Positions 27,318 through 38,029 of a DNA stretch of 64,000 nucleotides are shown one piece after another. The position numbers and the translations under genes are program-made. Location of the stretch: contig NZ_JAFBFC010000001.1 of NCBI RefSeq assembly GCF_016909075.1, positions 186,001-250,000 of the forward strand, read 5' to 3'. The stretch comes from Priestia iocasae. GTDB lineage: Bacteria; Bacillota; Bacilli; Bacillales; Bacillaceae_H. The first letter of the stretch is position 1. The number at the start of each line of letters is the position of its first letter. The notes below the pieces were generated by a model, which was not told the DNA's origin, did not search any database, and worked only from the letters and a program-made list of their open reading frames with translations.

Positions 27318-28790
27318 ATGATGTTGAAGACGTGTGTAATTAATGCAGCAACAACTGCAAAACGAATGGCGTTAATAGGAGAGAACGGATTAGAGCATTT
27401 GCATTTAGAGCAACAAAACAAGCATAAAGTGGTAGGGAATATTTACCTTGGAAGAGTGGTGAATGTAGTACCAGGAATGCAAGCAGCTTTCATCGACATT
27501 GGCTTGTCACAAAATGGTTTCCTTCATCGTGATGATTTAGCATCTTATCAACGGGTGAATGGACACTCAAACGAGGAAAAAAGCATTTCGCACTTTGTTC
27601 ATGAAGGAGAGGCCATTCTCGTTCAAATTGTCAAAGAAAGCATTGGAACGAAAGGACCTAAACTGACAGGTCTGCTTGAACTTTCGACAGAGGAGGTTGT
27701 TTATCTTCCTCATGGTAATTACATTGCCATTTCAAAAAAAATCGAAGACGAAGCTGAAAGGAAAAAGTGGACAGATTATGGACAGAGCTATCGTCAAGAG
27801 CAAGAAGGCTTTCTATTTCGAACAGCCGTTAAAGATAAAACAATCGAAGCGATTACACAAAAACTAGATCAACTACGAAGCACTTATACACAGCTCAGTC
27901 AAAAGGCGGCGAGCGTAAAGGCTCCTGCTCTCATTTATGATGCATATCATTTTATTGAAATGGGATTATCCAATTTATTAAAACATAAAGTTGATGAAAT
28001 TATTGTAGATGACTTTCACACCTTCGAATCGTTAAAGAAGAAACAGATGGATCGTAACATTACGCTTACTTATTATAAAGAGAAGGAAAACATCTTTGGA
28101 CATTATCAAATTGAACAAGAAATTGATAAGTTATTAAAGAGAGTTGTTTGGTTAAAGAGCGGAGCATATTTAGTCATTGATGAAACCGAAGCATTGACTG
28201 TCGTTGATGTGAATACAGGAACCTTTGTAGGAAAAAAATCATTTCGCGAAACAGCGTTACTCGTAAACAAAGAAGCAGCCGTTGAAGTGGCAAGACAAAT
28301 GAGGCTACGAAACATTGGTGGAATTGTTATTGTCGACTTTATTAACATGTCATCTGAACAAGATCGCCAAGCGGTTATTCAAGAATTAAGAAAGGAAACC
28401 TTGGCAGATTACGTTCGTACAACGATTGTTGGCTTTACAGAATTAGGATTATTACAACTAACGAGGAAAAAAGTCAATGAAAGCATTAGTACAGCCCTTA
28501 CGAAGCCTTGTGACATCTGTAGTGGGAAGGGGCGTACATTTGATGATGATACGGTTGTTTTTCAGATTGAAAGAACGCTTTTAGAACATAAATATAAAGA
28601 TGATGAAGCCATTTGGATTGAAACGAGAGCATCTGTGATTGAGAAGATAAAAAAAGAGGGTGTTTTAGACAGATTAAAAGGTATGACTCATATGCAGCTC
28701 TTTTTAACGCCATCTTCTCATGCACATTGTACCTATACCGTCCGTCAGATTGGTTCAGAAGAGGAGATAAAGAAACGTATAAAGCGATAA
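27318..28790 (+). CDS. rng: Ribonuclease E/G family endoribonuclease
   Basis: 490 residues. Twin ATG codons at 27318 and 27321 follow AGTGAGG. An S1 RNA-binding domain lies near residues 35-125 (GNIYLGRVVNVVPGMQAAF). The catalytic DNase I-like domain has the metal aspartates in VVDVNTGTFVG and IVIVDFINM. The zinc-link CDICSGKG lies near residue 396. It cuts single-stranded AU-rich RNA and matures rRNA in other bacteria. The length fits RNase G; the long C-terminal scaffold of RNase E is missing. B. subtilis uses RNase Y and J and lacks this enzyme, so its presence between spoIVFB and rplU separates this organism from B. subtilis. Confidence 0.93.
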   Translation: MMLKTCVINAATTAKRMALIGENGLEHLHLEQQNKHKVVGNIYLGRVVNVVPGMQAAFIDIGLSQNGFLHRDDLASYQRVNGHSNEEKSISHFVHEGEAILVQIVKESIGTKGPKLTGLLELSTEEVVYLPHGNYIAISKKIEDEAERKKWTDYGQSYRQEQEGFLFRTAVKDKTIEAITQKLDQLRSTYTQLSQKAASVKAPALIYDAYHFIEMGLSNLLKHKVDEIIVDDFHTFESLKKKQMDRNITLTYYKEKENIFGHYQIEQEIDKLLKRVVWLKSGAYLVIDETEALTVVDVNTGTFVGKKSFRETALLVNKEAAVEVARQMRLRNIGGIVIVDFINMSSEQDRQAVIQELRKETLADYVRTTIVGFTELGLLQLTRKKVNESISTALTKPCDICSGKGRTFDDDTVVFQIERTLLEHKYKDDEAIWIETRASVIEKIKKEGVLDRLKGMTHMQLFLTPSSHAHCTYTVRQIGSEEEIKKRIKR

Positions 28791-28819
28791 GCGTTTTTGA
28801 ATACAAGCTTAAAATATGA

Positions 28820-28849
28820 TTGACACTGACCTTGTACATATAGTATTAT
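28820..28849 (+). promoter_or_regulatory. Sigma-A promoter of rplU-prp-rpmA
   Basis: A perfect TTGACA (28820-28825) and TATTAT (28844-28849) are 18 bases apart, a strong vegetative promoter. It would start the transcript near 28857 at the L21 leader. Confidence 0.75.
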
Positions 28850-28856
28850 TTACTTT

Positions 28857-28954
28857 GTTAGTTTGTAGCACCCGTGCTACAACCGCGCAGATTAGGTTTT
28901 AAGTCTATTGACACCTATGATGGCGAGTCTTAGTTTATTGAGGAGGTGCAGAGA
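28857..28954 (+). ncRNA. Ribosomal protein L21 leader
   Basis: A perfect 8-bp hairpin (TTGTAGCA 28863-28870 with TGCTACAA 28875-28882, loop CCCG) opens the leader. A second helix, TAGGT with ACCTA, spans about 28893-28918. This position and layout fit the L21 leader known upstream of rplU in Bacillaceae, thought to mediate feedback by a ribosomal protein. I matched it by form, not by covariance model. Confidence 0.65.
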
Positions 28955-29263
28955 ATGTACGCAATTATCGAAACTGGTGGTAAACAAATCAAAGTTCAAG
29001 AAGGTCAAGCTATCTACGTTGAAAAGCTTGCTGGTGAACAAGGTGAAACAGTTACTTTCGACAAAGTTTTATTTGTAGGTGGCGACAACGTAAAAGTTGG
29101 TGCTCCAACTGTTGAAGGTGCAACTGTAACTGCAAAAGTTGAAAAGCAAGGTCGCGCGAAGAAAATCATCGTTTTCAAATACAAAGCGAAGAAAAACTAT
29201 CGCCGCAAACAAGGTCATCGTCAACCTTACACTAAAGTTGTTATTGAAAAAATCAACGCGTAA
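28955..29263 (+). CDS. rplU: 50S ribosomal protein L21
   Basis: 102 residues from the ATG at 28955, which follows GAGGAGGTG at six bases. The opening [18 protein letters not shown] and the late motif [14 protein letters not shown] are standard L21. It binds 23S rRNA near domain III in the large subunit. The operon rplU-prp-rpmA has the classical Firmicute order. Confidence 0.97.
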   Translation: MYAIIETGGKQIKVQEGQAIYVEKLAGEQGETVTFDKVLFVGGDNVKVGAPTVEGATVTAKVEKQGRAKKIIVFKYKAKKNYRRKQGHRQPYTKVVIEKINA

Positions 29264-29274
29264 GGCGATGTGAG

Positions 29275-29610
29275 ATGATTAAAGTAACGATTTCCCGAAA
29301 TGAAGATAAGAAGATTATAGCCTTTACGATGAATGGACATGCTCAGTTTGCTGAACATGGAAAGGATCTCGTATGTGCAGGTGCATCGGCTGTCTCATTC
29401 GGTACAATTAATGCCATCCATGCTTTATGTGGTGTAACACCACATATCGATCAAGCTGCAAAAGACGGTGGATATCTTCACTGTAAAATACCAAAGAATG
29501 TGGATTCAACCACATTTGACAAGGTGCAAATGCTTCTTGAGGGAATGGTTGTGTCATTACAAACAATCGAACTTGATTATGGAAATTATATAAACATACA
29601 AACCAATTAA
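29275..29610 (+). CDS. prp: Ribosomal-processing cysteine protease Prp
   Basis: 111 residues. The catalytic pair is visible as His22 (MNGHA) and Cys34 (DLVCAGAS), spaced as in the staphylococcal enzyme. Prp removes the N-terminal extension of L27, an essential step in Firmicutes. It lies between rplU and rpmA, and the L27 encoded next carries the cleavable extension, so substrate and enzyme are both present. Also known as YsxB in B. subtilis. The start ATG at 29275 follows GGCGATGTGAG. Confidence 0.94.
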   Translation: MIKVTISRNEDKKIIAFTMNGHAQFAEHGKDLVCAGASAVSFGTINAIHALCGVTPHIDQAAKDGGYLHCKIPKNVDSTTFDKVQMLLEGMVVSLQTIELDYGNYINIQTN

Positions 29611-29919
<309 letters not shown>

Positions 29920-29929
29920 GGGTTAAAAA

Positions 29930-29968
29930 GAGAACTCTAACCTATTTCGGTTAGAGTTTTCTTTTTTG
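29930..29968 (+). terminator. Terminator of rplU-prp-rpmA
   Basis: GAACTCTAACC pairs with GGTTAGAGTTTTC around TATTTC, with one G-T pair, then a T-rich run. It lies 10 bases after rpmA. Confidence 0.92.
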
Positions 29969-30034
29969 TCCTTAGAATGTTCATAAATCATTTATGATTA
30001 TATGTAGATAAATGTCCAATTCTAAAGGGGAATT

Positions 30035-30043
30035 TGCTATAAT
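30035..30043 (+). promoter_or_regulatory. Candidate extended -10 promoter of spo0B-obg
   Basis: TGCTATAAT gives a perfect TATAAT (30038-30043) with the extended TG motif. No clear -35 lies 17 bases upstream. It precedes spo0B by 100 bases. Confidence 0.5.
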
Positions 30044-30142
30044 TTTAATATTGAGCGTTTGGATAAGCTCAGCTTAAAGCAACAAAATCTATGAGATTAA
30101 CGATGATTATAAATGCTCGGATCGGAAGTTAGGAGTGCAAAA

Positions 30143-30685
30143 ATGAAAAAAGAATGGAATGTCGTTGATATATTAAGATATGCTCGACATGATTGGTTGA
30201 ATAAACTCCAGTTGATTAAAGGCAACATCGCATTAAATCGACTTGATCGAGCGAATGAAATTATTGAAGAAATTATAATCGAAGCAAAACATGAATCAAG
30301 CTTAACAAACACAAAAATGAATTTATTTGCTGGATATATTATGACTTATCATTGGAATAGTCTGCCTCTTCGTTTAGAAGTAGAAGTATTAGGAGAAGCA
30401 AGGGATTTGTCACACTATGATAAAGAACTTTACGAATGGCTTTCCTCTTTCGTTCACGTGTTAGAGGAAACGAGTGATTATACAGAAGAGAATCATTTAA
30501 GCATTTCATTATTCTTTGATCAATCATCCGTTCGTTTCTTTTTTGACTTTAGTGGAATACTAACTGATAGTAGTGATGTTGAAAAGTGGCTAATGAAATA
30601 TGGCTATAATCAACGCTTACAGGTGATAAGTCAAGAAGTGACAACAAATGAAGCAAGTGTTGTTATCGAATTGAATGAAGAATAA
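30143..30685 (+). CDS. spo0B: Sporulation initiation phosphotransferase Spo0B
   Basis: 180 residues from the ATG at 30143, which follows TAGGAGTG; the frame is open to 30113 without a start signal. The phosphorylated histidine is in RHDWLNKLQLIKGNI (His16), on the first helix of the four-helix dimer bundle. The C-terminal half is a degenerate ATPase-like fold. Spo0B passes phosphate from Spo0F to Spo0A in the phosphorelay. Its position before obg is the conserved Bacillus arrangement. Confidence 0.94.
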   Translation: MKKEWNVVDILRYARHDWLNKLQLIKGNIALNRLDRANEIIEEIIIEAKHESSLTNTKMNLFAGYIMTYHWNSLPLRLEVEVLGEARDLSHYDKELYEWLSSFVHVLEETSDYTEENHLSISLFFDQSSVRFFFDFSGILTDSSDVEKWLMKYGYNQRLQVISQEVTTNEASVVIELNEE

Positions 30686-30711
30686 TGTTTTGCTTACATA
30701 GATGCAGATAA

Positions 30712-32025
<1,314 letters not shown>

Positions 32026-32049
32026 TTCTATGAATAAACAGATGAGTAA

Positions 32050-32114
32050 CGCCAAAAGGTATGAAACATAAAAATGCTCTTTTAAACAATACCCCTTATT
32101 GTTTATCTTTTGGC
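32050..32114 (+). terminator. Nested inverted repeat after obg, possible weak terminator
   Basis: GCCAAAAG (about 32051-32058) pairs with CTTTTGGC (about 32107-32114). Within it, AAACAATA (32084-32091) pairs with TATTGTTT (32097-32104) around CCCCT. There is no clear T run, so function as a terminator is uncertain. The rest of the obg-pheB gap shows nothing I can support. Confidence 0.4.
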
Positions 32115-32264
32115 TAAAGTTTTATCACCAACGCATTTTTCGAAGCTCTAAAAAAGGGTGTCTTTTACTCTTGGTGAGAACTTTCATCTATTTGTATCAT
32201 TCTTTAGTTGAAATGAAAATGAGTGTGAAACTGATAGAGATTAGAGTAGGGGGAGGAGCTTTAT

Positions 32265-32714
32265 TTGAGCAAACTCGATAAACAGTTTTATTTAGTTCGA
32301 GAAGATGTATTGCCAGAAGCAATGAAAAAGACGTTAGAAGCAAAATTGTTAATTGAACGAGGAAAAGCAGAGTCTGTCGCAGATGCCGTGCATACCGTTG
32401 ATTTAAGCAGAAGTGCTTTTTACAAGTATAGAGATACGGTCTTTCCGTTTCAAACGGTTGTTAAGCAACGCATCATTTCATTGTTTTTTCATTTAGAAGA
32501 TCGTTCCGGTACTCTTTCGCATTTGTTAAGTGTCGTGGCATCAGGAGGCTGTAATGTGTTAACCATTCATCAAACGATTCCATTACAAGGGCGTGCGAAT
32601 GTGACACTTTCTCTTGATACATCTAGTATGTTAATTGAAATTAATGAGCTGTTAACAAGATTAAAGAATTTAGAGTTTGTAGATAAAGTAGAAGTACTAG
32701 GTTCAGGTGCGTAA
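32265..32714 (+). CDS. pheB: ACT domain protein PheB
   Basis: 149 residues from a TTG at 32265 behind GGGGGAGGAG. A helix-turn-helix-like N-terminal part (about 25-60, [20 protein letters not shown]) precedes an ACT domain (about 70-147, [19 protein letters not shown]). The family (YszB) is named for its position beside pheA and presumably senses an amino acid. No catalytic chorismate mutase residues are visible. It lies between obg and pheA as in B. subtilis. Confidence 0.88.
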   Translation: MSKLDKQFYLVREDVLPEAMKKTLEAKLLIERGKAESVADAVHTVDLSRSAFYKYRDTVFPFQTVVKQRIISLFFHLEDRSGTLSHLLSVVASGGCNVLTIHQTIPLQGRANVTLSLDTSSMLIEINELLTRLKNLEFVDKVEVLGSGA

Positions 32715-32767
32715 TGCACAAATTCTAATTGATGATAAATAAAAAAGCAGGACAAAATGGTCCGTGG

Positions 32768-32812
32768 GCTGTACAAAATGAAGATTGATTCGTTGTGTAC
32801 AGCTTATCTTTT
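32768..32812 (+). terminator. Possible weak terminator or attenuator between pheB and pheA
   Basis: GCTGTACA (32768-32775) pairs with TGTACAGC (32796-32803) around a 20-nt loop, then TTATCTTTT. The T run is broken, so partial read-through into pheA is likely. Confidence 0.4.
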
Positions 32813-32868
32813 AAAGATAGCTATTTGAATATTTGAATAATAGAAAAGCTGAGATAGGAGAGAGTATT

Positions 32869-33720
32869 TTGAGGAAGGTTGGTTATTTAGGTCCGAGAGC
32901 AACTTTTACACATATTGCTGTACAAACGATGTTTCAACGAGATGAGCATCTCCCATATCGTACGATTCCTGCTTGTGTAGATGCAGTTGTTAACGGTGAA
33001 GTAGAGTATGGGATTGTCCCGTTAGAAAATGCACTTGAAGGTTCTGTTAATTTAACACTCGATTATTTAATTCATGAAAAACGCTTGCCGATTGTTGGAG
33101 AAATTGTATTACCGATTCGTCAACATTTAATGGTACATCCTAATCATGCGAAAGAATGGCAAGAGTTAACAACTGTCTACTCTCATTCTCATGCGATTGC
33201 ACAATGTCATAAATTTTTACATACTACCTTGTCGGATGTGTTACTTGAGGCAACCACTTCTACGGCATCGGCAGCTCAATTTGTAAAAGAGCACCCAGAA
33301 CAAGTAATTGGAGCCATTGCAAACGAGTTAGCGGCTAAAGAATATGGGTTACATATTGCGCAACCTAACATTCATGACTACAATCATAACACGACTCGAT
33401 TCGTTGTATTACATCGCAGCGTACAGCAGGATACCCCTTTTGACGTACATGATGGGTATAAAACGACTTTAATGATTACGCTACCGTCTGATCAAGCAGG
33501 AGCACTTCATCAAGTGTTATCTGCATTTGGATGGAGAAAATTAAATTTATCTAAAATTGAATCTCGCCCGATGAAAACGGGGTTAGGTAACTATTTCTTT
33601 ATCGTTGATATTGAACAGAAAATGGATGATGTTTTAATACCTAGTGCCATCGCTGAGCTTGAAGCGTTAGGGTGTACGGTTAATTTATTAGGGAGCTATC
33701 CATACTTCCTTATTAAATAG
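32869..33720 (+). CDS. pheA: Prephenate dehydratase
   Basis: 283 residues from a TTG at 32869, which follows TAGGAGAG at the right distance and gives the usual opening RKVGYLGPRATFTH. The dehydratase domain (about 3-180) has the catalytic NTTRFVVL motif. The ACT domain (about 195-280) has the phenylalanine-binding ESRP motif (SKIESRPMKTGLGNY). It turns prephenate into phenylpyruvate, the committed step to phenylalanine, with feedback by phenylalanine through the ACT domain. The frame is open to 32833, but no start signal precedes that ATG. Confidence 0.96.
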   Translation: MRKVGYLGPRATFTHIAVQTMFQRDEHLPYRTIPACVDAVVNGEVEYGIVPLENALEGSVNLTLDYLIHEKRLPIVGEIVLPIRQHLMVHPNHAKEWQELTTVYSHSHAIAQCHKFLHTTLSDVLLEATTSTASAAQFVKEHPEQVIGAIANELAAKEYGLHIAQPNIHDYNHNTTRFVVLHRSVQQDTPFDVHDGYKTTLMITLPSDQAGALHQVLSAFGWRKLNLSKIESRPMKTGLGNYFFIVDIEQKMDDVLIPSAIAELEALGCTVNLLGSYPYFLIK

Positions 33721-33749
33721 AGCATCGCTTAAAGAGATAATGGATAAAA

Positions 33750-33793
33750 ATCCCTTGCCTATAAAATCTTGTGAAAATAGATAGGCAAGGGAT
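33750..33793. repeat. Dispersed intergenic hairpin, copy B (also a niaR terminator)
   Basis: A perfect 13-bp stem, ATCCCTTGCCTAT (33750-33762) with ATAGGCAAGGGAT (33781-33793), encloses an 18-nt loop. On the reverse strand the stem is followed by TTTTTAT, so it can terminate niaR; it lies between convergent pheA and niaR. The core matches copies at 19532 and 42497. Confidence 0.75.
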
Positions 33794-33817
33794 CTTGTTT
33801 GTCTTTTAACATTCTCA

Positions 33818-34357
33818 TTAGATTTCGATTAAAAAGCCTGCTTTTTTCAAGGCGTGGCATGCAGCATCTAGCTTAAAGGTAGAGTCTGCTTCAATTGTAT
33901 GAAGGTGTGTTCCTTCTGTTAATTGTGATAAATAGGTTGCATTTGTATGTTTCACATTTGCTAAAAAGTGTTCAACCTCTTTGCGTGTACTCACCATAAT
34001 CGAAGCTGTAATTTCACCGTAAACAGGGTGTTCCACAATGACATCTTTCACCCGTACACCGTGATCGACGAGCATCATAAGCTCTAACTCTGTTTCATCT
34101 GGTCCGTGATGGCATGCGATAATTCGCTGTTGTTGCTGTGGTTCTTTCGTAGAAAGATAGAGATACCCTTGACTTGTTGCTACAATCGGCTCATTTCGAG
34201 CTTTTAAAAGAGAGATATCTTGAACAATAACCTGTCTACTGACATTTGTTCGCTTTGATAACTCACTTCCTGTTAAAGGTATTCCTTGTTCTTTTAACCA
34301 AGATAAGATTAATAAACGTCTTTCCTCGCCTAACACTTTTTTTTGCTGTTCTTTCAT
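33818..34357 (-). CDS. niaR: NiaR, niacin-responsive repressor of NAD synthesis
   Basis: 179 residues. An N-terminal winged helix (about 10-62, LTGSELSKRTNVSRQVIVQDI) is followed by the 3H domain (about 70-175) with its conserved histidines (CHHGPDE, EHPVYGEIT, HLHTIEADS). NiaR (YrxA) binds nicotinic acid and represses nadBCA and its own operon. It is the second gene after nifS on the reverse strand, 15 bases downstream, and divergent from nadB. The intergenic region before nadB holds two sites of the right form (35562-35591 and 35563 region, listed separately). Confidence 0.93.
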   Translation of the reverse strand: MKEQQKKVLGEERRLLILSWLKEQGIPLTGSELSKRTNVSRQVIVQDISLLKARNEPIVATSQGYLYLSTKEPQQQQRIIACHHGPDETELELMMLVDHGVRVKDVIVEHPVYGEITASIMVSTRKEVEHFLANVKHTNATYLSQLTEGTHLHTIEADSTFKLDAACHALKKAGFLIEI

Positions 34358-34372
34358 TACTACCGCTCCCTA

Positions 34373-35512
34373 TCATTTCACACAAGAAAACTCGTGATAA
34401 AGTTTCTTCATCGTGACGACAAATTCATCAATATGATGATAAGTCGTATCTCTTCCAAAAGAGATACGGACGAACCTTTTTGCTTCTTCTTCAGTTTTAC
34501 CAATTGAGAGAAGTGTTGAAGAAGGAGCTTGTTGTCCAACTTGACAAGCACTTCCAGTTGAAATAGCGATTCCGTAACGATTACATTGTAACATAACATA
34601 TTGACCTTGCACGTTCGCAAATGTTAAACCGACTATGTTCGGTAAATGATGAGTTGAATGGCCCTCTAGTTGAATAAAGTCATCTAGCTCACGTATTGCT
34701 TGTTTTGTATAATCAAACAATTGCTCATAACGCTCACGTTCCTTGTCCATTTGTTCAATCGCTCTTTCTGCAGCGGTGATAAAAGATGCAATACCAGGGG
34801 TGTTTACAGTTCCAGGTCGTAGTGATTGAGCGGTTGATTGACAATGAAAGAGAGAAGACCAACTGACTGATGGATGGATATAGAGAGCACCAACGCCTTT
34901 AGGTCCGTAGACTTTATGGCTAGAAATTGAAAGGCTACTAATGTTTGCTGCTTTTACATCAATTCGGATTTTACCAAATGATTGTACGCAATCACAATGA
35001 AACAACACATTTTTGTCTCGAAGAAGCCGTCCAATTTTTTCAATGTGCTGAATGGTGCCAATTTCATGGTTTACGTGCTGAATGGCAACTAATACTGTAT
35101 CCTCACAAATGGCTTGCTCTAATGTATCAATAGAGATAAGACCTTGTTTATCTGAAGGTAAATACGTAATGTGATATCCTTCTTTTTCGAGACGCTTCCA
35201 CAGATTTAACAGAGAAGAATGCTCGAGCTTAGTAGTAATAATATGATTTCCTTTCTGCTTATTTCCTTGCAGCAAGGATTGAACCCCCACGTAATTTGAC
35301 TCTGTCCCTCCACTTGTAAAATGCACGCCATCTTTTTCACCGTTAAGCCAACTTGCCAGTTTCTCTTTACAGAGGTGTAATAACTGCGACGCTTCCGTTC
35401 CAGTATCATGCAAGCTACTTGTATTTCCATAATGATCAATTGCTACCTTGCTGTATACAGTAAGGGCTTCTTTACTCATGGGAGTGGTAGCTGCGTAATC
35501 TAAATAAATCAT
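34373..35512 (-). CDS. nifS: Cysteine desulfurase NifS (NAD branch)
   Basis: 379 residues from the ATG at 35512 (MIYLDYAATTPMS). A GTG at 35521 also opens the frame, but it lies too close to AAGGAT. The PLP lysine is in SISSHKVYGPKG and the catalytic cysteine loop in STGSACQVG. It mobilises sulfur from cysteine; in B. subtilis this paralogue builds the [4Fe-4S] cluster of NadA and activates NadB/NadA. Divergent to nadBCA and upstream of niaR, so enzyme, cluster maker and regulator are grouped. Confidence 0.93.
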   Translation of the reverse strand: MIYLDYAATTPMSKEALTVYSKVAIDHYGNTSSLHDTGTEASQLLHLCKEKLASWLNGEKDGVHFTSGGTESNYVGVQSLLQGNKQKGNHIITTKLEHSSLLNLWKRLEKEGYHITYLPSDKQGLISIDTLEQAICEDTVLVAIQHVNHEIGTIQHIEKIGRLLRDKNVLFHCDCVQSFGKIRIDVKAANISSLSISSHKVYGPKGVGALYIHPSVSWSSLFHCQSTAQSLRPGTVNTPGIASFITAAERAIEQMDKERERYEQLFDYTKQAIRELDDFIQLEGHSTHHLPNIVGLTFANVQGQYVMLQCNRYGIAISTGSACQVGQQAPSSTLLSIGKTEEEAKRFVRISFGRDTTYHHIDEFVVTMKKLYHEFSCVK

Positions 35513-35541
35513 TTCTATCACGATCCTTCTTAAATAAATAA

Positions 35542-35591
35542 AAACATCTTGTGTTTAATTAAATAATATGTAAATATAGGTGTCAAGACAC
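35542..35591. promoter_or_regulatory. nadB promoter with two candidate NiaR operators
   Basis: TTGTGT (35549-35554) and TAAATA (35571-35576), 16 bases apart, form a likely nadB promoter. The imperfect palindrome AAACATCTTGTGTTT (35542-35556) covers the -35. GTGTCAAGACAC (35580-35591) lies just after the -10, at the expected start of transcription. Both share the TCTTG/CAAGA centre flanked by inverted ends, the form of known NiaR (YrxA) sites. Binding at either would block nadBCA, and the upstream one could also cover the divergent nifS promoter. Confidence 0.65.
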
Positions 35592-35613
35592 ATGTAAATA
35601 AAGAGGTGTATAT

Positions 35614-37173
35614 ATGCATGAAGTAGATGTGATCATTGTTGGAAGTGGTCTTTCGGCTCTCATTGCAGCTCAATCGCTTTGTAAACATAAAAAAGTGATG
35701 GTGTTAACAAAGGGACATCAAACGGATAACAATTCAATTCTTGCGCAAGGTGGCGTGGCCGTTGCCATTAGCAAAAATGATCATTGGCTTGAGCATTTAA
35801 GGGATACGATTGAAGCAGGCGCTTATCACTGTAATGAATCTGTAGCTAAGAAGCTCGTCCAATTAGGTCCTCTTTTTATAAAAAAGTTGATTGATAGTGG
35901 TATGACATTTGATCGGCAATCATCGGGTGAATTGATGTTAGGGCAAGAAGGTGCACATCGAAAGCGACGAATTATTCATGCAGGCGGTGATGCAACAGGA
36001 AGGGAACTTATGACGTTTTTGCAACGACTAATCATGCAGGATGTACATATAGTTGAGCATCAAACCGTTCAAGAATTACTGATTGAGAATGGCCGTTGTG
36101 TAGGGGTATTAAGCTGCGACGCACAAGGTAAAGTCATGCCTTTTTACGCTCAACACGTCATTTTAGCAACCGGCGGGTGTGGAGACTTATATCGCTATAC
36201 CTCAAATAGTTCAGTTGCCACTGGTGATGGCTTAGCCGCTGCATATCGAGCTGGAGCGAGATTAACAGACGTAGAATTCATTCAATTTCATCCTACACTG
36301 CTTCACAGTGGTGATAAAGTAGCTGGTCTTGTATCCGAAGCGGTGAGAGGAGAAGGGGCGATTCTCGTAAATGAACGAAACGAACCGATTATGGAAGGAG
36401 TACATCTTCTAAAAGATTTAGCTCCTCGTGACGTCGTTGCTCGTGCTATTTTTGAACGTATTCAACACGGAGAAAAAGTCTTTTTAGCTATTGATGATAT
36501 TAATCAATTTGAACAACGATTCCCAACGGTTACATCACTTTGTGAAAAAGCTCACGTTGATTTAACAATGAAACGGATTCCTGTCGTGCCTGGAGCTCAT
36601 TTTTTAATGGGGGGCATAGAAGTGAATGAAAATGGAGAAACATCTATTCCTAGGCTGTATGCCATTGGAGAGGTAGCATGTACAGGTGTGCATGGAGCCA
36701 ATCGTCTTGCAAGCAATTCGTTGCTAGAGTGTATTGTATTTGGACAATTAGTAGCGGAAGCGGTTTTGAGTAAACAAGATTATGCTCAAACGAGAAGAGC
36801 TACATATGAGTTCAATGCTTCATGTTCATTGTCTTTTCCAACCAAATCTATGATTCAACAACAAATGACGAAGAAGGCAGGAATTATTCGAACCGAAGAG
36901 ACGTTAAAGCAGCTTATTGAGCAGTTTGGAGAAGAACTAGACAGGTTGTCTTCTCATGCATTTAGTTATACCAATGAGCAGTTAACGATTGTGAATATGC
37001 TTACCGTTGGAAAATTAATTGGCGAAGCCGCTCTTGAACGAAAAGAAAGTCGTGGCGCTCATTTTCGATTAGATTATCCATTTCAATGCAATGAGCAGTG
37101 GGGATATAAACGAATTATAAAACAGATACAAAATCCAAAAGTACAACAATTTAGTTCAGTGATGGGGAGATAA
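35614..37173 (+). CDS. nadB: L-aspartate oxidase
   Basis: 519 residues; AAGAGGTG precedes the ATG. The FAD dinucleotide motif is VGSGLSALIAAQ at residues 10-21. The succinate dehydrogenase/fumarate reductase-type flavoprotein core follows (LAQGGVAVAI, HPTLLH, APRDVVARAI), with a helical C-terminal domain (about 400-519). It oxidises aspartate to iminoaspartate, the first step of de novo NAD synthesis, and hands it to NadA. nadC starts one base after its stop. Confidence 0.95.
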   Translation: MHEVDVIIVGSGLSALIAAQSLCKHKKVMVLTKGHQTDNNSILAQGGVAVAISKNDHWLEHLRDTIEAGAYHCNESVAKKLVQLGPLFIKKLIDSGMTFDRQSSGELMLGQEGAHRKRRIIHAGGDATGRELMTFLQRLIMQDVHIVEHQTVQELLIENGRCVGVLSCDAQGKVMPFYAQHVILATGGCGDLYRYTSNSSVATGDGLAAAYRAGARLTDVEFIQFHPTLLHSGDKVAGLVSEAVRGEGAILVNERNEPIMEGVHLLKDLAPRDVVARAIFERIQHGEKVFLAIDDINQFEQRFPTVTSLCEKAHVDLTMKRIPVVPGAHFLMGGIEVNENGETSIPRLYAIGEVACTGVHGANRLASNSLLECIVFGQLVAEAVLSKQDYAQTRRATYEFNASCSLSFPTKSMIQQQMTKKAGIIRTEETLKQLIEQFGEELDRLSSHAFSYTNEQLTIVNMLTVGKLIGEAALERKESRGAHFRLDYPFQCNEQWGYKRIIKQIQNPKVQQFSSVMGR

Positions 37174-37174
37174 C

Positions 37175-38029
37175 ATGAATTCTGTAAAAGTACGTCAAAT
37201 GCTTCAGCAATTTTTAATTGAAGATATTGGAGAAAGAGATGTCACTTGCGAAGCTTTGTTCTCTCATCTACATAAGGGAGAAGCACGCTTTGTGGCAAAA
37301 GAAACAGGTGTTTTCGTAGGAGAATCTATCATAAAAGAAGGCTTTTATCTTCTTGATGAGCATGTAGAAGTTGAGTTATGTAAGCGAGATGGTGATTCAG
37401 TAGCAAAAGGAGAGCTTATTGCCATTGTAAAAGGCTCTATTTCTGCTATTTTGTCTGCAGAAAGAGTGGTTCTTAACTTAATTCAACGTATGAGTGGAGT
37501 GGCGACTTTCACGAGTCATGCAGTAGCTCTAGTAGAAAGTAGTACTACGAGAATTTGTGATACAAGAAAAACAACGCCAGGATTACGAATGTTTGAAAAG
37601 CATGCTGTTCACTGTGGAGGTGGCTTTAATCATCGCTATGGCTTATATGATGGAGTGATGTTAAAAGATAATCACATTGCTTTTGCTGGTTCTGTGAGTG
37701 AAGCCGTTAGACGAGTGCGAGAGAAAGTTGGTCATATGGTGAAAGTAGAAGTTGAAATTGAGACGAAAGATCAACTTCTAGAAGCAATTGAAGCGGGTGC
37801 AGATATCATCATGTTTGATAATTGTTCACCAGAGACTATTAAGGAATGGATTTTTCTTGTTCCGCCTCATATCATTACAGAAGCATCAGGAAACATTACA
37901 CTTGAAAACCTTCATTTATATAAAGATACCGGGGTTCATTATATTTCGTTAGGTGCTTTAACACATTCTGTTAAAGCATTAGACATTAGCTTAGATGTGA
38001 TTGAAACAAGAGAGGAGCAACTTGTATGA
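37175..38029 (+). CDS. nadC: Nicotinate-nucleotide pyrophosphorylase (quinolinate phosphoribosyltransferase)
   Basis: 284 residues. The motif [11 protein letters not shown], which binds quinolinate and PRPP, lies near residue 126, and [20 protein letters not shown] follows near 147. The enzyme joins quinolinate and PRPP to nicotinate mononucleotide with loss of CO2. It follows nadB directly and overlaps nadA by four bases (ATGA), with GAGAGGAG as the nadA ribosome site. Confidence 0.96.
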   Translation: MNSVKVRQMLQQFLIEDIGERDVTCEALFSHLHKGEARFVAKETGVFVGESIIKEGFYLLDEHVEVELCKRDGDSVAKGELIAIVKGSISAILSAERVVLNLIQRMSGVATFTSHAVALVESSTTRICDTRKTTPGLRMFEKHAVHCGGGFNHRYGLYDGVMLKDNHIAFAGSVSEAVRRVREKVGHMVKVEVEIETKDQLLEAIEAGADIIMFDNCSPETIKEWIFLVPPHIITEASGNITLENLHLYKDTGVHYISLGALTHSVKALDISLDVIETREEQLV

